In this document: in pieces, positions 50,901-62,900 of the stretch
Layout of the letters: each line of letters begins with the position of its first letter
How positions within the stretch are numbered: the first letter of the stretch is position 1
DNA from: Trichoplusia ni
Lineage: Eukaryota; Arthropoda; Insecta; Lepidoptera; Noctuidae
Assembly: GCF_003590095.1 (NCBI RefSeq)
Contig: NC_039488.1
Coordinates: forward strand, 5,270,001-5,334,000
Length of the DNA: 64,000 bases
Direction: 5' to 3'
The notes under the pieces: generated by a model
What the model was told of the DNA's origin: nothing
What the model saw: the letters and a program-made list of their open reading frames with translations, nothing else
Database searches by the model: none
Program-made: the position numbers and the translations under genes

Positions 50901-53900
50901 ATGGGGTTCTCAAAGTGTCCCAAATAGTGGAGTGTTTGCTTTTAGTGCTTGAGTCAGTTCAATCAGCACCTCATGTTCCCAGACACAGCCAGAATATGTA
51001 ACGAATGTTACGTAAACACGATTTCTTTGACTTTCAGAACAATCTTTGTTCTATCATTTAGTTTTGTATGCGATTGGGAAAGGTTATCTATAATAAGATC
51101 TTTAAGCATTGTTTGTATGTGTGCGTCCAGATCCTTGTCCGAATGATTGTTTATTGTAATTAGAATGTGATTGTTTTTGGAAACGTTTCTTTAATAAGGT
51201 TTTATTTAAATGGATTTGAAAAAGAGTCTGAGAACAATGAGCTCGTTTAGACATTTCTCAGGATGAAGATAGGAAATGTCTGAAAAATTCCAGCAAACTA
51301 AAAAGATACATAAATCTTAAAGTTAATTCCACCATATTAGAATTATAAATACCATAAGTCTCGTTTTTACAAAATATTACGAGAATTAAAAATTATTATA
51401 AGAATATTATAAGATTTTTTTTATAAATTATTATAAGAATTTACAAAATATTTAAATAAAATAGCTTCTTCCTTCTTCATCAAGTACCTACACATTCATT
51501 TCCTTCAAGTTCTGAGAAGCCTCATAGAAGAAAACAACGATATTTTTATTAAGGATCGTTTTATTTAAAATAGAACTATAAAAGAGTCTTTAGAAACATG
51601 TGTACCAGGAAAATAAACTAAGTACTTACCGTATCTAGCGGGAGAAACATTGAAGCTCTCGCCACTGTTGTTGAACTGCCACAGAAACGTGACGTCAGCG
51701 GGGTCGGCGTGTACTGAGCAGCGCACGCGCAGCACCTCGTCCAGTGCCGCCCCCACCACTTGTGGTGATGTCTCCCCACATACTGGCGCATCTAAATGTA
51801 AAACACAGTATTTACCAACATCTGCTAGCTGAAGATGTGTCATTGCATGTTTTGTGGAATTATATTGACATAAAACTCATTTTAAACCAAAAATGCCGTT
51901 GAAATTTATATTCTTCAATAGTACAAAACGAAAAGAAACTGCATCAATCAAATCCATTCACAAACCAATATACATTATCTGTAAAATGTCTCTTTGAAAT
52001 CCAAATCATAAAACAATGATAGCAATAAAGTCATATTTTAGTGTCCATATAATAATATCTCCATATATTAAAGATCAGAACAACGATAAACAAAACGTCG
52101 GCCGAATATTTCCCAACAAAATATCGCCGAGTGCAAAAGGCACACGCCGGACGTGATGGGTATACTACAATTTGGAAACATTTGCATACTAGGCAAATAG
52201 CCTGTACATCGTTAACTTCGTACCCAACACCGGCCTCCTAAATAACAAGCATAAAATATCCATAAATTTAAAAACTCCAACGACCAGTTTTCCTGTCATA
52301 AAGCGATAAATATAAATCAAGTGTACAATTATTTCGGCAGTTAGGAATTATTTCGTCTTCCTCTCACGTCGGCAATTAAGTGTCGGCCAGTTGGACTCGG
52401 AAGGAAGCTCCTCGATGCGCCAATATAGAATTGTGTAATAAATCACGCTGCGGACGTTGTTGTTGATTTACGTACCACCCTGTATAATCAACGTGTAGGT
52501 ACCCTCTCATTACGCTGCGAACTCGTGTTTTTCAAATGCTTGCGCAAAAATCTAAAATTGCTCACTGCTTAAATTACATACCAACTCGGGCAAAGTTTAA
52601 AAACGGCGCTTATTCAACACTTTAGAACTGTCACTCAAAACATTTTCATGTCAATGATTACTCCACCTTCAATTAAAATAATAATTCAAAACAAATAATA
52701 TGAAACCGTGGAATTCACAACAGCGTTTTTGTTATTTAAAATTTGTTTAACTTTAGCAATTAGTAAAATTGATTTGAACCTTCACAAAATGGAATTTTAT
52801 TAATCGTCCTCGTTGATTCGAGAAACAAGTCAAAATATCCATTAATATTATTTTGTAATTCAAAAGCAAAATCAAATAAGTAGGTACTCAAGAATTGGAA
52901 GTAATGAACAAAATTGTCCCTTTCGGTTCACAACTGGAATTTGTGAGAGCTTTTTTCTTTACAATAGTTACATTCCGTAGGCTTAGATGTTATTTCGTAT
53001 TCAATGTCTAGTTTTACGAACAATTTCGATTTATTGCTTAGAAATTAATTCAACGTGAACAACCACATATTACAGTGGAAGCAAATGTATGCCAAGGATT
53101 TCAAATAAAATTTATACGCGCAAAATTATACCCGAGACCTGAAACAAAGCTGGGAGTTACATTGAAGCCACGAAATAGCAGATTGAGGAGGTTCGGGGAG
53201 AATCGTAGTAATATTAGACAATAATTTTGATGATTTACCGGCGGTGGAGCCTTCCCTCCCTGCCAATTACTATGCGGACGGTCGGCCACGGAAGGAAGTT
53301 GGTACGTCGATCCCAACCGCAATCATTTGAATACTATTCGCAGACACATCGGTATTTATAGGACAGTAATTCATACTGCTCGGCGACATTTTATGGGATG
53401 CCAGTGTGTCCGGTATATTACCGAGGATTAGGGATATGTAAATGAAGTGTCTAGTGTGTACCCGTTATAATTTGGTGTCGCTACCTCCCCGAGAACTGTT
53501 TGTCGGGGAAAATTAAAATGTAAATAGCAAAGCGTTTAACGAAAAAATAATGCCGCTGAGTTAGGTGGTAATAGCTAATTAAAAATATTTGTCTGCGCGA
53601 TTTGAGGTATGTTAATTGTGTGTGCAGTTAAGCCGAGAACTGTAATTAAGAATGGGATGTATATAGAGAAAGTTTACAGGTGGAAATTTACTGTTGAAAT
53701 TTGTAATAAAAGGACAACCTAGTCCTTCGAACGGGATTTCTTTAGAAGGAAACATTATTAAAATGTGATGGCAATACACAAGTATGGCATTGACAACACA
53801 CAGAATTATAGCTAGGAAGTCGACGGAGGTAATCCTCAAGTTCGAAGTAAATAAATAAATCAAAAGTAAATAATTTATTTTATTTCTACCTAAACAATAT

Positions 53901-56900
53901 AAGAGAAGTGCTGGAAAAGTTCGACATAAAAAGAAAATTAACGGATGTTTCCGAACACCCACTATCATAAAGGCTGTATAGCCTGAAGCTTGATAAAAAA
54001 GTGTAAGTGCCTTCGAGATCAAAATTGTATTTGTCGGATAAAGTCACGTCTATAAAAAGATGAAAATGATACGCTTTAGTGAACCCGGGAATATTTACAA
54101 CATTTTTCCCTTTATTGATTAGTATTAAAGATTTCTGTCTGACAGTTGCTGTGAAACATTCAGGAGGGACAAATTGTTATTGGATTTATGACACATTCAA
54201 CAGTTCATGACTTAAATCAAATTAAAAAAACATATTCAAAAGGTACAGACCATTTATTGAATCACACGGGACAGGCGATTTACTGTAAAGCAATAATCAA
54301 AACGAGAAGAGATTTACGCACTAGCGGTCATCTCCCACGGCATATCTTTCAAGTATAAGACTGAATACAAAATCTAAGATTCGGTCAAGTTTAGTAACTA
54401 GTGCGTAAAACTATATTCTTGAACAAACATATTAAGCAGCGTGTGATTATGTGCTCATTATATGCCAGCTTTGATATAAGCAAGTTTTGATATAATTATG
54501 TTCTACTTACATTGCACCCTTAAAGATACGACTTTGCTGGACGTCTCCCCTCTAGCATTGGCTGCCTTGCAAGAGTAGCTGCCAGCTTCTCTTCGTGTCA
54601 CCTTCTGCAGTACCAGGGAGCGAGTGCTGACGATGATGCCTGACGTCATATTCTGACTCACAGGCCTGTCCTGGAGGAGAGGTGATTGTGTCACTTATAG
54701 ATAGAGGAAATTAAGATTAACATTCTAAGGCTGGAAACTGACTGCAACAGCTTGGAAAATGTTTAGGCAAAAGTCACATCTAAGTTTATTGCCACACATA
54801 ATGACGGATTAGAAAAGTCTCTTAATACGATTTATAATTTATTGTAAGTATGATATTCGTCGATCATTCAAAAGCAACCATACTGCAAATCAAAATATCG
54901 AATTGAAACACGGTAGTCAAAATTATAACGAGTCCATAACTGTCAAAAATCAACTTATCTAACGTCTTAATATTATTTTCAACGCATTTATACTACAAAC
55001 TAAAAGAAATACGAAAACTTTTTAAAGTCTAAAAAATCTTATACTGGCCTAAAAACGCCGCAAAAGAGTTAAAATCATAACGAGCCACCGCATTGCGCTT
55101 TTAAGGCGTACTTAGACAAAAGAGGGCAGTACCCTGTTTTCATGATTAACTTGCGGCACCGAGCCTTCTTCAAATAACAATATTTTTAATGTATTGTCAT
55201 AAAAAAAACTGTTCTTAAAGTAAAAAAAAAATCATTTATAATTTCCCGACCTAAGAAATGCACAATCGACTGTTACTTATATTATGTTAATGCGCCGTTT
55301 AATTTCTCCCTGCACATAATAATGAAAAAAATGCATATTATCATGTTTAATAGGTCAAACTAAACGAACTAGACATTGATGGAACAATTTGTTACATTTT
55401 GAAGTGTTCGTTTTTCAGGTTCGCCTTGTTATTAAAGTAAAACCACAACAAAAAATAAAAGAATTTAACAAGGAACATTGATTCATTATTGTGTTTTAAT
55501 GTAAATATCCCTATTAAAATAGCCCCAAATAATATTGAGTTTAAATCATTTATTTTACTGACCTACTTCTATTCAATTGCCCACAGATTATATTTTTATG
55601 AGGGTCTATATCGATTAAAGGGAATTAACTATTTAAAAACGTATTATTTATAGATGTCCAAAAAATATCCAGAATTAAAATCTTATTAATATGTTTTGTG
55701 TTACTTTATTGGTCACGCGTTTAACCAAGTTTTGAACGAACCTTATGTAAATAACTATAAAGTTTACATTTGCGCACTTTTAGAGAAAATAATTGTTGCA
55801 TTTCCTGTATATTTTAAGCTGTTATTATAACATTACGATGACGCCTCTACACATTAATAAACAAGTAAATTCTAAATTATTCAGGAGTTTTTATTTACGA
55901 CTTACGTTCAAATTTAAATGCTTCAGCACATAAACTAGGAACGCGAATTGCTATTTTTTCTCGCTACCGATACTTGAGTAAAATCGCTAGTTATTTGTTT
56001 ATTGCCTGTTCAGCAAAGTTTTTTATGTTCTATTTAGAATACTGCAGTTCAATAACAAAATAAAAACAGAAGCTGGCTTAAAAGACTACTGTTAAACTTA
56101 CAAATAAATATAAAAAAGGCTTTTGAATACTTTAGATCATGCTCATATTTTATTTGATGTAATTTGTCAGAGACATTATGAAGTTGAGTGAGTAGGTAGA
56201 TCTGAATCGTTTTTTTAACCGTATAAAAATTAAACTTCTTAAATCGACCAGTATCATTCTCTTAATGTTAATATAATTACACCGATTACTGATCTGATTT
56301 CCGTAAATCTATTTAATCGACAATTTTCCGAAGTTACCCATCAAATTTCCACTCAAAAACACAACCCACCTACATACCTATTCTTACAAGTATACGACAC
56401 ATCACAAAAGCGAACACAACATCACATCATAATTGACTTTACCTTCAAATGACATTAATAACTTACGTTATGGTACCAAGAGATGCGATGCTCCCTCGGG
56501 TTGGCGCGAACGTTGCACTCGAAGTATACATCGTCACCTTCCTTTATGTCATGAGGATTCAGCGTGCTGCCAAGTGTCAGGGACACAAGGGGGCTGTCTG
56601 GAGACAACATATAATATTAGTTGACTGAGGAGTGCATTGTGTTTAGGCATCTTTGAGGTTTGGTTTGAGTTATATGAAATGGAATTGAATTGATATGAAA
56701 TGGGTAATTCTGATAGAATAGGATGAGTAAAATCATTTTTCTCTGTGATTTTTTTTTTTTATTTAAGCGTTGGGTGTCTCTTTTTAATTACGTACCCTGG
56801 TACTAATGAAGGTACTATATGAAATTCAAGTCAAACTTTAACATGTAATATAATGTTATGTGATTGTAATGCTTTTAAAACCCGACGCGATACAAGGATT

Positions 56901-59900
56901 AAATTATTTAACGCGAGAGTTAAAAAAGTGAAAAGTGAGTTGTATATAAAATAAGCTAAAAAAAGGTCTATCAAACACAACTTTCAAATCATTACGTTAA
57001 TAAGTTACATCTAATTATTAAAATGGTTTCCTCTCCCACGTATTTTACCAACAGTATACAAAACAACAATTTGGTTAGCACTTTAGCAACTTCGTTTTTA
57101 GCTTAATTCAATTATGTTTTTACGATACTACCACGCATATTTTATAGATATATTATAAAATACCTCAGAAATGAGACAAAGGATTAGATAATTACAAACT
57201 TAATCAATATCGAACAGGAACTTTGCTCTTTGTTATTACGTACAGTTGTTTGCACTAATAAGGTAAGCATAATATTATCTGCGTGCCTTTTTTCCACCCA
57301 TAAAGTGATCAGCTATCAGTCTTACTGAATGCAGCTAAGTCTAGTGTTTTACATGAAGCGACTGCCTATCTGATCTCTCCAATTACGCAGGCAACACGAT
57401 ACTCCTTGGTAAGAGAGGTTGTCAGATTTTCTGGCTTTTTACTACCAATAACGACAGCCAAAGATGTGTAAATGACAGTGTCAGTAAGTTAAGCAATTTG
57501 TAATTAATTGTTAAACATAAATTGATCTCCGATACCTGAAAGGTTAAACAATGAATTGGCAGTCAAATGTTTCAACTGATCATTGGCAAAAAGATTAACA
57601 ATAAATCGACCGAGGTTTAAGAGGTGATTATGTAATTTTTGTTGTTTTTCAGCGACTGAAAAACAGAATTCACGTTTAAATAAGTGCACAAGTTCATCGA
57701 TCATGTCACGGTTAAGCTGTGCTTGATTGCGGTCGGTGCGTGGATAGGTAACTATTACAATCATAAAAAGTTCCTACGTGTTCCAAAAGGGTCCCGGCTG
57801 TTATTTAAACCTCTTTGACAGTCGTTATGGGTAGTCAGAAGCTAATAATTCTGACAACCAGTCTTACTAAGGATTATTGTATTGTCCATTAACGGAGTTG
57901 AGGAGGTCAGATAGGCAGACGCTACTTGTAAAACACTGGTACTTAGCTGAGTCCAGTTTAATTGGAAGTCAGTGGAAGCTGATTCCGTCATAGTTCGGAA
58001 AAGGCTGGTTTCAAGATGATGTTAATTTTGTATAGAATAAACTCATGCTGCAAAAAAGGCCACTCCAATGACGCACGCAACTGTACGATCAATCTAAATA
58101 CATGAGAAAGTTTGCTTTGAAAACCTCCTTACACAGTCGATATAATTAATTTGTTCCTTTTGTAATTAACAAGTGCTGCGAACAACAAATTCATGTATCT
58201 GCCTTATCGTTAAAATTTAATCAACAAATATACGTAATTTTTGGTATAACCGTTCATGTTACTGGCATAAAATTATTTTTGGATAGTTTTTAATTATAGG
58301 TCCTGATTGGATATATTTCAATTGTATTAATTATATTATTAATAATAAAATTCAAAATTAGCTTGGAGAAGTATCAATTATACATACAACCATGATTTGA
58401 AAAATCATCTCTTATTCCCTGCAGTATCGTTAATAAATTGTTGTTTTTTGGTTTTTCTTTTTTTACGATTTCCTCACTAATTTCATCCCTGTGCCGCAAA
58501 CATACAAATCACATGGACAATAACACACAGACTCAGATCATAAATTCGTGGATCACACAAATACATGTCCTACGCGGGGATCGAACTCGCGACACGATAC
58601 GCGCCGTGGGTTTGGCGGGATGACCTCAACCATTCCGCTATCTGTGCAGTCAAATTACGCAAATATTTTTCATACATATCAAGAATTTCATACTCCATTA
58701 AAAAAATCACCAAAATCGGCTAGTCAGTTTAGAAGTACAATCAAGACAGATACAGACAAACAAGTATTGTAAGATCAGATACTAACATACGACGTTGAGC
58801 TGTAGGTTGTCGTCAATCGACTTCGTGGGGAGACTGGGGTTTGAAGCCACACACTTCACCATCGCGCCGTTGTCCGCTGGGCTCGGGCTGAACACCAGAG
58901 TGCTGACGGACCATGTCTCGTTGGAGTGATCTGATATCTAAACAAGAAAAAACTTATTTTTAAAGTAAATATCATGAGACTGATTCATTATTAAATGATG
59001 CAATGGTTCGAATCGCGATCCCGCCGCGTCAGCTCATGGTTAAAGACTCGGTTTGGGTCCGAAACTAGTCGAGCGCTCACGGTAAATACGCGTGAGTAAA
59101 CTGTTGCATCATTTAATAAAAAAAAACATCTGAATGCTTGATATATAAGAGGCCTTATTATTATTACTATATTAAATCGTATTATTGAATCATTTTTCAG
59201 AATAAACCAACGCAAGATGGGCGAAATTTTCGTGGGTTTGATTTCCACATAAGATGGATTCTCACTTATTCTGAGCCTGGATAAAACCTCTTTGATAATC
59301 TAGATAAGACTCCTGCTTTAAGGAACTTTCTACAGCAAGACTCGTTATTTTTTCAGTACCTACTCTTAAAAAACAATAATGTTAAAACACATAATAATAT
59401 TATGGTGTGAAGTATAATAATACATTTGAGGGGTCTACCCTGCGATATTGATGACGTATCATATTGGACGCGATAGAAGCGAGCCGACGCTGATGGTTTT
59501 TATGCCCCGAATACCCTGTTGTGGTTCACTGAGGGTTAATCAGACTACCAAAAAGAACTTAATCTATCACACAAAGTGTTTATATGGCCAAACTTGTAAA
59601 TGGGGTAGGATCTAATTAGATAAATTACATTTTTTTATTATAATTCTAATATATCTATTAAAATTATATTCCTTATTAATATGGTCATTATTTTAGCAGT
59701 AGCACTCGGTGCAGATTTATGTTGCTCCTGTAGCAAAAAAACATATTTATCGACAGATAACTACTTTGGTTACTGTGGCTCCTGTAAACGAGTAAAGGAA
59801 GGAACATCAGTGGGTTTTAGTTAGTAGAAGATTGACACTACCTTCCACTCAACGCAAGAAAGAAGGAGACATTTGATGACTTCCCATCCGAAAAAAGGTA

Positions 59901-62900
59901 CAGTAACTTTGAATCACTATCGACATATTTCTGTTAAAGACCAGACAGTTACATATGGAGCAGGAACTACGCCTACACATTAAGAGGAATAAAAAGCCAA
60001 AGTCACAAATGGAATTTGAAATGGTCTCCTTCCTAGCCATTGTATAAGCTAGAATGACCGAGCAATTAGTCGAACGCTAAATCAAAGTCCATCAATGTAC
60101 CGAATCCGACTATAAAACGCGACAATCGATTTAAAAGCCACAGTGCGTGCTTTGCTTTAGAATGGAAGTTAATTGAGGGATTACCTACCGCGCTCTATTC
60201 AAATAAGAGCAATGAACGTTGCACAAATTCAAAGTTACGTACATTTTGTGGATAGTGATTTTTTCTAGAATGCAAGGACTGAAATTTGTTAGGAAGAGTA
60301 CTGGCCAGTATTTTTAGAAGCTTTTGTTTTATCCTTTTTATACGAAAGACCCAATCTGTCAAGCTAAATAATTGAACCACTACCCGATGCCTAAATAAAA
60401 AGAAATATTACGTGTCTGTCAAATAAATATATTTACCCAGAAGGCTATAGGAACTTAGTGAAGAAAATTAAACCTTTTTGGTTACGTAGGAAGTCTACAT
60501 GGGTAATGTGCCGGTATCATAGCTGAGTAACTCTTTTGTGTAAAATTATTCTAATAAAACCTCATTGGTTATGCTTCAGCTGCATGTACTACGTAACATA
60601 TTAAATTGCAGGTTACACGTCAGTATAAAGGTGTATGTATAATACGTAGGTGTAATAGATACGCGCCTACATCGCCGTCTGCCAGTTCGAATGTTCTTTG
60701 AAGGCTTTAGTCGGCTTTCAGGTATTTTCGTCACGAGCGATAGATTGCCTACAAAATGAATAATTTGTGCCTATTTAAAACTGTTTCTGGGAGTGATTGT
60801 GACCTAAAGATATGTGTATCTAAGCAATTACATTCTTTAGTATTAATTTCTTTTATAAACTGTGAATTTAATTTGGAAAAAGATCTAACAAACAACATTT
60901 TATCCAAAAATAAGTTATCAAAGTGATTTAAATGACTATTAATATTCACAATATTTTAAATATCTTTTGCTCATTCTCGCTCTACCGAGGTTTCGTTGTG
61001 CTATCTTGCACACCATTGGGGTGTAACATTCCTCCATCTACCGTCATCACATAAGACTGAGTGTCTCGCACAGCTCCATTTAAGTTTCTACTATTTTAGG
61101 ATGTCGACTACTTTAATATGACATCGAAAAATACGTTTTCCAGGGCAGGAATAAAATGTATGTGAAGTTATTTGAGGCTGAAGACGATGATTTAAAACTT
61201 TTTCTTTATAGCTAACTTGACAAAAAAGCATTTTTATGCGAAAAGGTTTACTTGAATCAAGAGTATTTATAGAAAAAACCGTTGTGTATGTTTTAAAAAT
61301 GTATCTGTAGATACCAGTCAATCTATACATATAGTTAAAATTGGTCTGTCTACTACGCAACGCTATTATATACCTACGCAACATACACCAAATATATATT
61401 TTTTAATTTGTGTGTCTCCCTATTTCAGCTAATCTCTAAAGTAGCTGGACTGTCTTGACTGGCAAATAGCCGATATAATAAGGGGTCTACATTTTATTAA
61501 AAACATAGAAAAAAAATTTTTTTTTTTGTTAAATACACGCAGACAAAGTCACGGTTTTAGTTATTGTTTTATAAACCTCAAAATAATGAATGACTTACCA
61601 TATTTTTATCGAAGGCCCGGTTATCTTTGTACCAGACCATCTGAGCTGGTGGGCGGCTTCCTTCAGATACGCAGCGCAGGGTGGCGGCCGCCCCAGCCAG
61701 GAGTTGCTGCGGGCGGTTCAGCAGCGAAACCGACAAAGGAACCACTGGACGGAAAGAACAAAAAGTTGAACGATTTAATGGATAATATTGTATCTAAAGC
61801 CTTAACTAGTTGAGTTAGGAATCGGGTATGTCATCATCATCATCATCATCATCATCTGCCTTTAGTAGTCCACTGCTGGACATAGGCCTCCCCCAATGTG
61901 CGCCATAGCGCCCTGTACAACTAGATAAATAAAATAATAAGCAACGCAATGTTATCTAGCTCTATTAGTAATTTAATCTTAAAAAATAAACAATCAAAAT
62001 GCACTTATCATAATACTGTAATTACCGGTATGTAATACTAATTATCTTACCGGTTGTGTGTGGTATTACTAAAATAGACTTCGCATTCGATAAAAATAAA
62101 ATCCAATTGTTGAAAAAAACTTTCAATCAACATAAACTTATATCCAGTTTTATTTGGCTTAAAACTAATCAAAACGTGAACAGTGAAGTTATATAATATG
62201 TTGTTAACAACATTACAATACAAGATATTGCATAAAAAACAATATTGAATCGAAACTTCAGATACAAATTTTACCCATAACCGCTTCCAAGTTTCAAGAG
62301 ATAAAATCTTCAAAAGCCTACCAGCAGCACATTAAGACTGTATACAATAATGATTTGCATTTTATTTATGTTCCTTTTTATAACTAAAAACCTTTTACTT
62401 CGAAAGGGTTTTGATAATCATCTTTTGAGAACGCCACTTAATTAGTCTACTGCCTATCTAAGGCAAGAGTTTTTCAATTACTGTCTGGTAAAAAAAGAAG
62501 ATTTAGTAAAGTAATTCGAATCTGTTCAAACAGAGATCTATAGTAATTAGGAAACGTTTTGAGTATCTTACTTATTGAAATTCAAGATGTTTAATAATTT
62601 AACATCCATTTGAAAACTAACATTGGACAATTTTAAAAAGAAAACTTTAAAAGATATCTTATCAAAAGTGACTCCTGCAGCAAACTATTTCATGCTTCTG
62701 TGTTGGGCAATCTCAAAAACATTCAAGGCAGATTCGTAAAGATATCCATACTCGAGCCATCGTAGATATTAGAATATGTTAGTATTTAAGTATTTACTTG
62801 ATAGAACTAGGAAATTAAATAATAACACGAACTGAGCAAATCGACAGAATAATATATTGTAAAGAAACAAATGACAAGACCATAGATTAAAAAGGTACAG

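Larger units (their letters stand above)
56598..58786 (-). other. Intron 3, rich in SINE relics
   Basis: 2,189 bases containing two opposite copies of the 5S-like SINE (57296-57476 and 57777-58020), a tail fragment of the tRNA-derived SINE near 56875-56930, and a reverse tRNA-derived SINE at 58460-58645 close to the exon 3 donor. Confidence 0.7.

Noticed and set aside
50949..51146. A 65-codon plus-strand frame in intron 6.
   Set aside because: No domain, AT-rich, and no splice or promoter evidence.
58575..58645. A possible tRNA gene on the minus strand, with good A and B boxes.
   Set aside because: The boxes are present but no acceptor or anticodon stem forms, and the downstream body matches three other SINE copies in the window.
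61526..61813. A 95-codon plus-strand frame; a similar frame lies at 56433-56624.
   Set aside because: These are the antisense of exons 2 and 4 of the Side-like gene.
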